This document shows positions 50,600-61,625 of a stretch of DNA of 64,000 nt, piece by piece. The stretch covers positions 91,925 to 155,924 of the forward strand of contig VXAY01005813.1 in assembly GCA_013399855.1 (NCBI GenBank), in the 5' to 3' direction. The notes under the pieces were generated by a model. The model made no database searches. It was given only the letters and a program-made list of their open reading frames with translations, and was not told the DNA's origin. Source of the DNA: Oxyruncus cristatus. Taxonomy: Eukaryota > Chordata > Aves > Passeriformes > Cotingidae. A program made the position numbers and the translations under genes. Position 1 is the first letter of the stretch. Each line of letters opens with the position of its first letter.

Positions 50600-51060
50600 T
50601 GTTAGATTAAGACAAATTAAGAATCTAATATATAGGTTTGCTGTCAGGCTCCCAGGGTCAGGGGTCGATACAGTATATTGCAGGGAGGCTATAGGTTACC
50701 CCTGCCCCAATATTTTATCATAATAAACCAAATGGGGATGAAACACCCAAGCAGCAGCCCATAAATCTATTAGCAGTGAACTGTCAATGTCCCACATACC
50801 CGGGTAATTTGTTAATTCAGAGCTGGGGCTCTTTTTTCACTAGACCTTGTAAACTCCTTTCTGAAACATCAATAAACCATCTGCTTTGACTTGTTAATCA
50901 AACGACTTTATTCAGTCCAAAGCAATTTTTTCCTAATAAAAACAGAGTATTTATCTCCATGGCTATAAAAGAGGATTGTTTTCAACTGTTCACTTATAGT
51001 TAAGAAGCACATTTAGTTTGGATTGATTTCCAATGCTTCGGTCATATCTTGTCACTTCCC
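50600..51060. promoter_or_regulatory. Candidate conserved noncoding element
   Basis: Moderately AT-rich unique sequence with dense TAAT/ATTA-type sites, e.g. GTAATTTGTTAATTC and TTGTTAATCAAACGAC, and ATCATAATAAACC. It lacks repeats and coding frames. It stands out from the CR1-bearing and GC-rich flanks. Conservation is inferred. Confidence 0.4.
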
Positions 51061-51406
51061 ATTTCTTACACACAGCATCTCAGTTTAGCTCCTTAGCAGG
51101 GAAAACACAACCTGCCCCAGTCAGTGCTGGGAGTGGCACCGGGGGAGCAGCAGCCAGCAGTAAAAAGGTCATGAAAATCAAACTTTAAAGAGCTGAACAC
51201 ATCCCTGCCAGCTCTTAGGCTGCTCCCAGCTTTTTCACAGTCTCCCCTACAACTGCACCTCCTCCCAAGCCAGCCCAGGATTCCACCTGGGACATCTTCC
51301 CCAGGTGCCCTATTCCCTTACTGTGCGTCTTGGCAAGGCTCTCCCGGCCAAACTTCGGTACAGTCCTCTCCAGCCACTTCGTTGGTAGCAGGTAGTGGTG
51401 ACCAGT

Positions 51407-51530
51407 GCTGTGGATGGTGTGATGTGTGGCTGTGGTGTGCCCTTAGGGCTGTGGATGGTGGGATGTGTGGCTGTGGTGTGCCCTTAGGGCTGTGGATGGT
51501 GGGATGTGTGGCTGTGGTGGGCTCTGGGGC
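51407..51530. repeat. 41-bp minisatellite, about three copies
   Basis: Units begin GCTGTGGATGG at about 51,407, 51,448 and 51,489 (spacing exactly 41). The first two are nearly identical, ending in GCCCTTAGG. The third decays into GGCTGTGGTGGG. Low copy number suggests a young or population-variable array. Confidence 0.85.
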
Positions 51531-53039
51531 TGTGGTGGGTGGAAATGGGGCTGTGGGCTCTCAGTGCCTACTGCCCCCCCGAACACTGGCTGCCCAGCAC
51601 AGCCATCGCCACTGGCAAGGTGGCATGTGCCACATTCCTTCCTGCTCTACAGGACACAGGAAGGGGGTTGGGAAGATCCATTAGGACACTATTCCTGAAG
51701 GATGCAATTCCGCAATGCAGCACAGAGGGGGAGATGCTGGGCAGAGGACCTCGGGATGCATTAGGGAAGGAAAGCATGTGTTCAGTCTGGTTGGTTGTTT
51801 TTCTCCTGCAATTCGTCACATTTTCAGCAGGAGGGGATGGGCTGCAGCAGCCCCTGGCACCCCCCAGCATGGCCAGAGCAGCTCACACAGCTGCCCTGAG
51901 CCTGTCCCCTTCAGCCAGGCAGTGCCATTCCCGAGTCCTCCTGGACACCAGCACAACATAGGAGAGGCTCTGCTGCACCCACAGGACTCAGGGAGCCATT
52001 TGCTGTATCCTCTCGTGTCTGCCTTGGCTTGAGTGGGTGGTCATGACACAGGCTGGGGCTGGGATCCTTCCAGGGCACCCTGGGATCACGCTGAGGTGGG
52101 ACAGGTGTGAGGGGCAGCCATGTGCCCACTGTGCACAGGCATTGCAACCATGGAGAGCCGGGGGCTGTGCCAGGACACAGGGACATCCTGGCAATACCCA
52201 TCACTCAGGCACATCGTGGAGGGTTTTCTCTGCACCACCAAAGTGTGTCAGTGCACACCTGTGCAGAAACACTGTCCATGGAGCATGGCCTAGCTCTCTG
52301 CTGCAGCAGCTTCAAGAAGCCAGTGGGAAACCCACTGCCGACCTGATGTGATCTTAACCAGATCCCACCCTTGTCAAGCACCTTCCGCTGCAGACTGAGG
52401 AATGACAGATCTTCTGCCCGAAGCCTCCCTGACAAACACCTTTCCCTGCACGCAGCTGGCAGGTCCTGCTAGCGGGGAGCAGAGCCGCAGCTCCCCATGG
52501 CTGCAGACCCCCCGCTGCTGGTGCCCAGCACCCCTGGCTTGGTGGGCTGTGGGCGCTGCTTCACACAGCGAGGACGTCAGTGGGGCCCTCGGGGCAGTCC
52601 GGGCTGGCCTTTCCCAGGTGTCCTTGCACGGTGCTGCTGCTGCTGCCCCAACTCCTGAGAGCCACTTTGCCACGCAGCCTGGGCTGCAAAGCGTGCTGCT
52701 GAGGGATGTGTCACCAAATGCCTGACGGGCATTCCCTTTGTGCCAGGGCCACCATAGTCTGATGGCAGCTCCTTCAAAACCAACCAGTGACAAGGAGGCG
52801 GGGGTCAGGCTGTACCCCAGCCCCGGCGATGCCGCCTGACCTGCATCCTGCCAGGGGCAGGAGCCGGGGTCAGGCTGGCCACGGCCTCGGCGTGGCGGCC
52901 GCGTGTGCTGGGCGTGCTGGGCTCCCCGCAGCCGGCCCTGGGCCTCAGTGAAGGCTCCGCGCCCGCCGCCTGCTCTCCCCGGGATGTGGAATCAGCAGCC
53001 CCCAGCCCCGTCCGAGCCCCCGTGGGGGGGAAGGGGCAG
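51531..53039. other. GC-rich intergenic sequence
   Basis: Unique GC-rich DNA, with a small CpG-rich patch at about 52,860-52,990. Open frames on both strands overlap heavily and have no recognisable motifs. No repeat family identified. Confidence 0.45.
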
Positions 53040-53260
53040 AGAAACAAAGTCATTTATATAATGTGTCTCCCCGCTGAGCCCCTAATGGCTGGCGCTTTTG
53101 TTCTGCAGTGGCTGCCTGGCTGTGATGGGCAGGAAGCCGCAGTCTCCCTTTGTTCCACGGCCTTATTCAGCAATTTAGATCCATCATAAAAATCAAATAT
53201 GCATGTTGCAATCGCCTTGCGTACAACAGCTTCAATTTTCGCCTTTCTTTAATTGAACTC
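53040..53260. promoter_or_regulatory. Candidate conserved noncoding element
   Basis: AT-rich block inside GC-rich DNA, with an octamer-like ATATGCATG, an ATTTAGATCC stretch and CpGs kept in a TTGCAATCGCC context. It resembles a deeply conserved enhancer by composition. No coding potential. Inferred only. Confidence 0.4.
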
Positions 53261-54710
53261 CATGGGAGAAGAGGCAGGGCCGGGGAGCAAGGGGCAGCGG
53301 GAGAAGCGCTTTGTGTTTTTGTTCAGTGGGCTGTGAAAATGGGGAGTAATGAAAATACAGAATTTTTATCTTTGCCTCGTTATTAAAAAAAAAAACCAAA
53401 AAAACCCCATGGACAGAAATCCTCGATAAAGCCTCCCTGGTAAAGGACAGCCTGTGGGGGAGCAGCCTTCTTTTCCCCGCATTGTGGGGACGACAGGCTT
53501 AGCAGGGCTGAGGAACGAGGGGTGGCCCCGAGGGCCGCGGCGCCGTGGCAGGGGCTGGTGACGGAGCTGGCAGCTGCCCGCTGCCACGACACGGGCGGCT
53601 GAGCGGACACACCGTGGCTCTGCTGCTTTTATCCTTCCGGAACGCCGAGGTGCTTTTCTATTGCGGAGAGCAAACATGTATCCTTAAAAAATTTGCCATC
53701 ACGCCTCTGCGCTGCTCCCCTCGGGGCTGCTTGAGCGCAGGTCCCTGGCGCCGGGGGTGGCTGTGTGCCGAGCCCATCGCGGAGGTGCCGAGGCATCGCC
53801 GCAGAGATGAACCGGGGTCACTTTGCCTCCGCTCACCCCGTGCCCTCCCCACAGCCCCACAGGGTGAGGGGGCCACTGCCAGGGACAGAGCCAGATCCTG
53901 CGCTTTGGAGCGCGCCGATGGCAGCGTGTGGACTTAGGTTTCCACCTTGTCTCCACCTCTCTGCGAGAAGGGGACACGCCTCCCTGGGTGCAGAGCCCCG
54001 AGATCTGCTTTGCCTTGCGCAGTCTGGGCAGGAAAGCCACAAGGCAATCGGGGACACCCGCTGGGTGTGTGCCAGGGACCTTTCTGTGCCACAGCAAACC
54101 TGCCCTGGAATGGAGGACTTTTGCAGGAATCCTTCCACAAATTCCCTGCCTGCCGAGAGCTAAGTCCCAGCCCCACAAAGCCCAGCAAGGATGGGGCAAA
54201 GCAATCCATGGTCTTGCTCCTGTGTCTGTCCCCATGGCCTTTCCTGGCCACAGGCACACAGGGGGACCCCTTCCAGCTGCCACTCACTGGTGCACAGCAG
54301 GGCCAAATGACACGTGACAAGGCCGGTCAGGTCCCGTGTCCCTCTCTCCTGCTGCTGTGAGTGCTGATCACAGGTGCTGCTGGAGCAGGAGGGACATGGC
54401 ATCACACAATGGACACTGAATTGCTGCTTAAAAAAGAACAGGTGCTGCTCTGCCAAAACACTCAATATTCCATACCACATCAACCTGATTGTGGGGAGAA
54501 GAGAAGCTTTGCCTTCTCTCTGCCCTAATGATAATTTTCGGCCAATTCTGATTTGGCATTGGCCTCCTTTAAGCCCCCTGGTGTGCCCAGCTCTGTGCCT
54601 TGGCCGCAGCAGGGGCCAACCCCACTGACCCACCATTACAGCCACAAGCCATGCTGGGGTGGCACTGGTGGCTTGGAGAGGGTGGAAGTGCTGGGGCAGG
54701 AGGGTGTGGG
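53261..54710. other. GC-rich intergenic sequence
   Basis: GC-rich unique DNA with many overlapping but dissimilar open frames on both strands, which is the pattern expected from high GC, not coding. An A-run sits near 53,384-53,405. No gene or promoter recognised. Confidence 0.5.
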
Positions 54711-54812
54711 TGCTGTGCATGTGCATGTGTGCATGTATGCAGCACGTGTGCACATGTGTGTGTGTACACGTGTATGTGTGTACACGTGTATGTGTGTGCA
54801 CGTGTGTGCCCA
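54711..54812. repeat. Imperfect GT/CA repeat with alternating purine-pyrimidine runs
   Basis: Degenerate (GT)n mixed with GTACACGTGTAT units that recur at least twice. Long alternating purine-pyrimidine stretches could adopt Z-form DNA. Both strands are open over this stretch only because of the low complexity. Confidence 0.8.
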
Positions 54813-54869
54813 TCCTGGCCAGCAGCGGTTTGGCACAGACCCCCCCTCCCCCATGCTGAGAAAAGACCC

Positions 54870-55060
54870 TTTTTTGCTGTGACAATTCAATATAATTGAA
54901 AGTTTGCTTAGGAAAGAGAGTCTTTTTAACTGAACATGCTCACAGCCGAATCGATATGAATTATACGGCACAGAAGATGCCTAGGGTATTAAAACATTAA
55001 TTAAGTAACATCATGCTCCCATCTAACCAACAGCACAATACCATTTATAGGTACCGCTGT
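54870..55060. promoter_or_regulatory. Candidate conserved noncoding element
   Basis: AT-rich block with homeobox-type cores (ATTAATTAAG, AATTGAAAG, TCGATATGAATTATACGG) and retained CpGs, set between GC-rich, repeat-like flanks. The abrupt composition change and motif density are typical of conserved noncoding elements near developmental regulators such as ZFHX3. Conservation is inferred, not measured. Confidence 0.35.
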
Positions 55061-55479
55061 CTGTTCTCTGGGGCTCAGTGTGAAGTCTCTCCTCCATCAC
55101 CGCAGAGACTGTGGACGACCAGGAGCTCTGCTTGCTGTGGCTCCTTTGTGGCTCGGGTGGGTGTCATCCCTTGGGGTGGGACAGTGGGAAGAGCCGGGTG
55201 CCCTCAGTCCCACGGTCCCATGCGGAAGGGCCCCCGTGGCCGCAGGGCTGTGTCTGTTGTTTCTGCGGTGCTGCCAACCTGTTGCCACTTGTGTCCTGCC
55301 GGTGGGTTGGGGACAACCAGCTGGGTCCTGCTGGGGATGAGGCACCGGAGCCAGCCCCACACAGCCCTCTGAGGGGCTGTGACCTCGACCCACAGTTGGT
55401 GCCAGCGCTCGACTCTGAGCTGCCCCGCAGAGCTGAGCGGTGGCTGTGCCCACGCAGTGGCGGCTGGATTAGCTCACAT
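55061..55479. other. GC-rich spacer, nothing recognised
   Basis: GC-rich unique sequence with overlapping frames open by composition only. I see no repeat, promoter or coding signature. Confidence 0.5.
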
Positions 55480-57330
55480 CAGCCCGGGGACTAACACACC
55501 GATTCTGCAATACACCAAAATAGAAAGTCATTGGAGTGAAATCAGTGTCTTCACCACATCCCCTCTGGCAGAGCGTTAATTAAAATGACTCTCTAGTGCT
55601 TTAGATCATCAGGTGTACCTTGTTAACGAGCTTGGAGGAGAGAACCGCTCCACATTGGAGTTTAAGAGCTGATGGAGTTAACCCTTTGCCACTGCTGGCA
55701 GAGCCTGGGCCTGGTGGCAGTTTCCCATCTCATCCGTCTGTGTTAGCTCTCAGCAGCCTCCCGGTACTGCTCAGCCAAGGTGTGAGCGTGGGACCCTGCC
55801 TGGCTCAGTGGGGACCCAGCTGCAGGAGCGACGTTGCTGCAGCCTCTGTGCTGTGCCAGGGCCGAGCTCGCCGGGACCTTCTGGGCAGAAACGCTGCTCC
55901 AAATCCATCGGCAAGGCAGGTCCTGCTCTGGTTGTATAAATACGCATTTTTTTGGTCTCTAAGAGTACACTAGCGAGAGCTGAATCTCTTTGAGGTAATG
56001 GCAATGAAAGGTCATTAAAAATGACTCCCAGCCTCCTCTCACCAGAATCACAGCATGGAAAAACCTTTTTATTCCTGTCAGAGGTTTGCACAATTCCCAC
56101 GGATGGGCTGCTCTGAGCAGGAGGCTCACGCAGAGGTTTTTAGTTTGCAGCTTGTGCAGCTACTCGAGGCCATTTACACCTTCCTGAACATTAATGAGGC
56201 ACTTCCTCAAGCGTGGCTGTTTTACACTGGAATTCAACCCAGGAATAAATAGCAGCGTTATATAATAAACTTACAAAACGGCTGGTCTAGGAACAGCAGT
56301 GACGTTAACACGGCGCAGTGCAAACACTCGTGGTGGGAGGGTCACACTGCTGACCCTGTTACCACTGCAGTCCCGTGCACCTGTGGAAAAGGCAGGATGG
56401 AGTTTTCCCATTAAAAAAACCCCAACCAGCTGAGACACAATCCAGATCCCGGTCTGTTCAGGATCATTCTGGAAGAACAGTGCCCAAGCCAGGGCAGCCT
56501 GACCAGAAGCGAGTTTTGGAGTCCTTGAGCCACAAGTGTCCAGGTGCACTTGCCCCTGCCACCCTGGTCACACACAGCACAGGGTGACCCTTTGTAAGGC
56601 TGCTCTTGGGCAGGGGTGGGTTGGGTATACCAGAGCATCTGGAGTCATGGGGGGCTTGGCGATTTTGACCCACTTTACTTTGTAATTCATGGCTTGTGGA
56701 GGTTGAGTCAGAACGAGTCTTAACCAAAGAACACTCTGCACCCTTGGCAGCTGCCAGATTTCCTCCCCATGCCCTCTGCTCTGCTGGACACCGTGGAGCT
56801 CAGCCCCTACTCCTATGGAGGGTGAGGAAGCCACTCACTGTCCTGGCAGCAGCACCGAGGACACCCACACCGGGCTGACACTCGCCTCACCTGCAATGGT
56901 GGATGTAAATTATTTATTGCTGCAGTTATAAATTAGAGATGAGTGGTGGCCCCTGCGACTCCTTTTGGATGGATGTGGTCCCCATTAATGAATTTCAAGC
57001 ATTTTCTGCTACAAGGGGCAATTTTTGGCAAGAGAACTGTGTACTGAACACTCAACAGTTCCTGTGGGTTCCCTCCTTGCTGCAGAGGGAGTGCAAGGAG
57101 TCACCACTTGCCTACTTACCTGCATCTCCTTTCGGTTTATCAGCAGAAGAAAACAGATGCGATTTTAGTTTACAGTTTTCAGAATGACCATGAAAGCACT
57201 GCGCTTTCCCTTGAACCATTCATTACAGCACCGTGCCCAGAATCCTTTTGCAATCATTTCATAAAATTAACTGCACTTGTAATGTCCTTTACACACGCAA
57301 AGCATCCCAAAGCTGCAGTATGGATGGCGC
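55480..57330. promoter_or_regulatory. Cluster of candidate noncoding elements just downstream of ZFHX3
   Basis: Several AT-rich islands lie here between GC-richer spacers: about 55,490-55,620, 55,925-56,055, 56,130-56,280, 56,890-57,060 and 57,130-57,310. They carry motifs such as GTAAATTATTTATTG, CATTAATGAGGC and CATTAATGAATTTC. No open frame looks coding. Positions within about 2 kb of the ZFHX3 3' end suggest regulatory or transcription-termination-associated roles, but this is inference. Confidence 0.3.
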
Positions 57331-57624
57331 CGCATGGCTCATTGCTTCCACTGGAATGGGAATGTGCAGCACCAGCCCAGACACTGTCACCCTGACGGGC
57401 ACCTGGACGCCCACGTGGGGAGGGACACGGACATGTGTGTGCTGGTGTGTGCACACCAGCGGTGCACGAGGACACGTGTGCAGACACACAGCTCTGTGGC
57501 GGTGCCCCCCTGCGTGGGGCAATGCGCGTGCCCTGCTGAGCCATGCCATGCCATGTCACACCGTGCCACGTGGCACACACCCACCCGACACGGACCCGGC
57601 ACCGCACACGCGGGACATCGAGAC
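57331..57624. other. GC- and CA-rich flank beyond the ZFHX3 poly(A) site
   Basis: Imperfect CAC/CACG-rich sequence. On the minus strand it supplies the GU-rich element downstream of the distal poly(A) signal. No other feature seen. Confidence 0.5.
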
Positions 57625-57645
57625 GAGAGCTTTTGCTCATTTTTT

Positions 57646-57651
57646 TTTAAT
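57646..57651 (-). terminator. ZFHX3: Distal poly(A) signal ATTAAA of ZFHX3
   Basis: ATTAAA reads on the minus strand. Cleavage would fall about 15-25 bases further left (about 57,620-57,632). It is followed on the minus strand by a G/U-rich tract (about 57,555-57,610) with repeated GTGT and GGGT, as expected for a downstream element. Confidence 0.65.
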
Positions 57652-58045
57652 GTATCACAATGAGCAGGAAACATACGTGATGAAATAGTTCCAAAGGAGT
57701 ATATTCAATTACCATCTACAGTCAACTCAACTATGACAACAAAGTCTTTTGTGACAGTTTTTTTAAGTTTTGAAAGTTCCATGTGGTTTGTTTCTGTCAG
57801 TCTCATGTATTTTGGTACAGTTCGAGATCAGCATTGTTACAGTAACAAAAAAGCTAACAAGACTACAGTATAGAAAAACACCAAGAACATCATTTTTGGT
57901 TTCACTTGCTCTAGTTTTGTACATTGCAAAGGCTGTTCATAACCCTCTTCACCTCATTTATGCTTTCTGTTCTACCCAAACTTGCCCCCCCAAATAAAAA
58001 CGAAAAAATAGTCAAAGCTTTGTTTCACAGTGGGCAGTATCAGTG

Positions 58046-58112
58046 CCGACCAACTGACCGACCGACCAACCAACCAACCGACCGACCGACCAACCAACCA
58101 ACCAACCAACCC
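58046..58112. repeat. Tetranucleotide microsatellite (CCAA/CCGA)n in the ZFHX3 3' UTR
   Basis: About 16 near-perfect CCRA units with A/G interchange at the third base. In the ZFHX3 transcript this reads as GGTT/GGTC repeats. The mix of two unit types in blocks suggests slippage plus homogenisation. Confidence 0.9.
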
Positions 58113-58243
58113 CGATTTCTGCTTCCATTTAAAAGTTTAATTTTTTCTTAAAGCAAAATATATTTCAGCGAGCGTGCCGGCTGTGTCCGCCCCCCTTGTC
58201 CCCCGCCAGCCCTGGGCGGCCCCACACACCCCTGACGCCTCTC

Positions 58244-58249
58244 TTTATT
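58244..58249 (-). terminator. ZFHX3: Candidate proximal poly(A) signal AATAAA in the ZFHX3 3' UTR
   Basis: Canonical AATAAA on the minus strand, followed within about 30 bases by GGGGTGTGTGGGG, a good GU-rich downstream element. Use would shorten the UTR by about 0.6 kb. Conservation of the sequence beyond it suggests the distal site is also used. Confidence 0.4.
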
Positions 58250-60686
58250 CTCAGTTGTATGAAACTTTGGCCATCTTCACCACTTAAAAAAGCTTTTTAT
58301 TAAAAATAAAAAAGAAACCCGCTCAATGCTAAGTTTGAAGTGTTTTCCTCATGCCCAGCCCGGCCCCTCTCTGTCGCTCGCTGGAAAGGCCACGCGTGGG
58401 CTGGGGGTCACGCAGGGGCTCCCGTGTGCTGACGTCGCTCCCGCAGCCCCCCGGGGTGGGTGTTGGGGCTCTGCGGGCGCGAGGCCGGCGCTGGCAGGCC
58501 CGGGGTTCCCAGCGGCGCCATGGGGTCCCCTCATTGGCCCCAGGCAAGAGGAGGAGGCAACCTCGCACTGAAAAGTCTCTAGAAACATTTAGAAAAAATA
58601 CAAGAAAATGAATTTATAAAACCTTTTAGTGGGTGGGAAGGAGGAGGGGGAAGGAGGAGAGAGAAATTGCACTATGACCAAGCAATATAATTAAAAAACC
58701 AAAACAAGACAAAACAAAAGGATTTCCAAAAGAGACCTTGCGGAATTGGACAGATAAAGCTTGTGTTAAACTGGGAACTGGCATCACAGAGAGAATCCAA
58801 AACAAAACAAACAAAAAAATTTCTATATGATACAGACAGAGTAACATACAACAGTTAAATGGCAAAAAATATATATATATATATTTCATAGAATTACAAA
58901 CAAGATAAAATAATGGAAAACAAAAAACTGTACAACTTTAGAATTTAAAAAATGTTCATCTCAAACACGGGGAGAAATACAAGAACTTCTGTTAAACAGT
59001 TTGTTAAAACAGCAAATGCTCCGTGGGTACGTGGTTCCGGTTTTGACACCTTGTGCTACAGCTGGGTCCTGGGAGGAACATCCGGTGGTTCGCGCTTTAG
59101 TATCGACTACTTAAAAAACAATTAAAAAAGGAATATGCACTGTGCATTACCCTAGAAATATGTACAACTGTTCAGGATCTAGTCTTTCATCAAACTAAAA
59201 CCAAAATTCCATAAAAATATAAGTGTCCTGCTAGAAACCGAACCCGCACTCGTCTCTCGGATGCTCCAGTCTCTTGTGGAGGCAGCGAGTGGCTTCAGCC
59301 CGGGGAGGAGCGGCCGGAGGCGGCGGGAGGAACCTGCATTCACAGTCTTCCAAGTTCCCTTTTGAAGCAGGAGGAGGATGACGATGGTGGGGAGAAGGCT
59401 TTCGCGCTTTCGGGGGCAGAGGAAATGGGGGGGAGAAGGAGGTTGTTTCTGTTGGCATTTGGTTACGGAAGGGAACAGCAAAGCATCTACATCTCCAAAA
59501 TCTACATTTTAGCAGCTCAAAGTTTTCCTTTCAAAGTCTGGGCTGAGGTGTGCCCGGGTGCCTGGAGGGGGCCGGGGGGCTCTGGGCATCCCTGAGCCCG
59601 GCACCCGCTGCTGCCATGGAGAGAACTTGGAAAGAGAAACCTGCCAGGGGTGCGCTGGGTGCTCGCTAAGAGTTGTCTCTCTGCTTGCAGAAGAAGCACA
59701 GATAACAACCTGGGTACTTTTTTTATTCTTTATTTAAACTTAGACTTGTTTGTTTAAATCAGAAACAAATTCTCAAGTAAAAAGAATCCTTTTTGCTCAT
59801 TCTGCACCAGTGGTGAAGGGTATGTCTTTGGATTTTTATTTAAAGCATGAATTTTCTTTAGAGAAAAAAAATGTAACAAAACCTTTTTTTTTTTTTCTTT
59901 TTCAAAAGAAGGAACAGAGTGCAGCCTAATTACACAAACAGAACCGATGCTCAGAGGTCAGGAACAGAGTCTTTGAAGCATTTACAAAATGAGGAAAGGA
60001 AGAGGGGAAGAGAAAAAAAAAAAGAGAAATGGAAAATAAGAAAAAAATAAGTGCACAAGGGTAACAGACATAGGTAAATCGTATGTATACGCCTTAAAAA
60101 GTTTCAAACCCCCAACAAAAAATATTCTGCAGGGGATCCTACTGACCCCCAAAACCCTTTGAACTTCTTTCTTTAGTTTTTATAAAATAATTATGCAACC
60201 ACCCTCTAAGAAATGAAGGTAGCGACCATAAGTGGAAGATTACAGGATGGGGACGGGGATAAAGGTACAAAGGGGAGAAAAGCTCAGGCGAGTCGATGGA
60301 TCGCAATCTATCTGGCTAGGAATGAACAAGACAACATCAAATGAGAAGCCGTCAGCTGGACCATACAAAAGCTAAATGTACACAAAAGGGTTTTTTCTTT
60401 TAAATCTACCATACTGCTTCAGTTCATTTCCAATGCAACAATCTACTCAACACCAAAAATGGTCATATCTATCATAAATACAGAAAGTCAGTTGTTTTAA
60501 AACTTTTTTTTTTTTTAAGCTCCGAGTCCTCAACACTCTCTGTGTGGGTTTTTTTTTTTTCTGAAAAGTGGGAGTGCTTAACTTTTCCCCTTGGAATTGG
60601 CTTCAGCAGAAAAGCTACCCTTAAAATCCCCGAAAAGCTAAAGCAGTTCACATTGTTTTTCTCTTGAATACTTTCTGCCCATTTTA

Positions 60687-61625
60687 NNNNNNNNNNNNNN
60701 NNNNNNNNNNNNNNNNNNNNNNNNNNNNNNNNNNNNNNNNNNNNNNNNNNNNNNNNNNNNNNNNNNNNNNNNNNNNNNNNNNNNNNNNNNNNNNNNNNNN
60801 NNNNNNNNNNNNNNNNNNNNNNNNNNNNNNNNNNNNNNNNNNNNNNNNNNNNNNNNNNNNNNNNNNNNNNNNNNNNNNNNNNNNNNNNNNNNNNNNNNNN
60901 NNNNNNNNNNNNNNNNNNNNNNNNNNNNNNNNNNNNNNNNNNNNNNNNNNNNNNNNNNNNNNNNNNNNNNNNNNNNNNNNNNNNNNNNNNNNNNNNNNNN
61001 NNNNNNNNNNNNNNNNNNNNNNNNNNNNNNNNNNNNNNNNNNNNNNNNNNNNNNNNNNNNNNNNNNNNNNNNNNNNNNNNNNNNNNNNNNNNNNNNNNNN
61101 NNNNNNNNNNNNNNNNNNNNNNNNNNNNNNNNNNNNNNNNNNNNNNNNNNNNNNNNNNNNNNNNNNNNNNNNNNNNNNNNNNNNNNNNNNNNNNNNNNNN
61201 NNNNNNNNNNNNNNNNNNNNNNNNNNNNNNNNNNNNNNNNNNNNNNNNNNNNNNNNNNNNNNNNNNNNNNNNNNNNNNNNNNNNNNNNNNNNNNNNNNNN
61301 NNNNNNNNNNNNNNNNNNNNNNNNNNNNNNNNNNNNNNNNNNNNNNNNNNNNNNNNNNNNNNNNNNNNNNNNNNNNNNNNNNNNNNNNNNNNNNNNNNNN
61401 NNNNNNNNNNNNNNNNNNNNNNNNNNNNNNNNNNNNNNNNNNNNNNNNNNNNNNNNNNNNNNNNNNNNNNNNNNNNNNNNNNNNNNNNNNNNNNNNNNNN
61501 NNNNNNNNNNNNNNNNNNNNNNNNNNNNNNNNNNNNNNNNNNNNNNNNNNNNNNNNNNNNNNNNNNNNNNNNNNNNNNNNNNNNNNNNNNNNNNNNNNNN
61601 NNNNNNNNNNNNNNNNNNNNNNNNN
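60687..61625. other. Assembly gap (939 N) inside the ZFHX3 last exon
   Basis: A run of N. On its right side the sequence is a run of G broken by one C, which is a proline run in ZFHX3 on the minus strand. On its left side the sequence is AT-rich UTR. In mammals about 80-110 further residues follow this proline run, so the stop codon and the start of the 3' UTR should lie inside. If the gap length is real, the stop would be roughly 61.3 kb. GC-rich homopolymer DNA is a usual cause of dropout in bird assemblies. Confidence 0.98.

Larger units (their letters stand above)
57625..60686 (-). other. ZFHX3: ZFHX3 3' untranslated region
   Basis: AT-rich sequence with long A/T runs lies between the gap and a poly(A) signal. 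It has no open frame with family resemblance. It ends in a typical vertebrate UTR end: ATTAAA at 57,646-57,651 on the minus strand, followed downstream by a GU-rich stretch. The UTR contains a tetranucleotide repeat (58,046-58,112), an AT dinucleotide run (about 58,868-58,886), a GC-rich island-like part (about 58,170-58,540), a Pumilio-type motif TGTACATA (59,159-59,166) and extra AATAAA motifs at 58,244, 58,296, 59,722, 59,729 and 59,835. The span is inferred from position and composition, not from transcript data. The UTR start is inside the gap. Confidence 0.8.

Noticed and set aside
50149..50610. 153-codon plus-strand frame
   Set aside because: No domain, random-like composition, no splice or promoter context.
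53699..54283. 194-codon minus-strand frame with opposing frames on the plus strand
   Set aside because: GC-rich DNA open in several frames at once; no motif favours any of them.
54160..54885. 241-codon minus-strand frame
   Set aside because: Its core is the GT/CA repeat read as Thr/His/Val repeats, and the rest has no recognised similarity.
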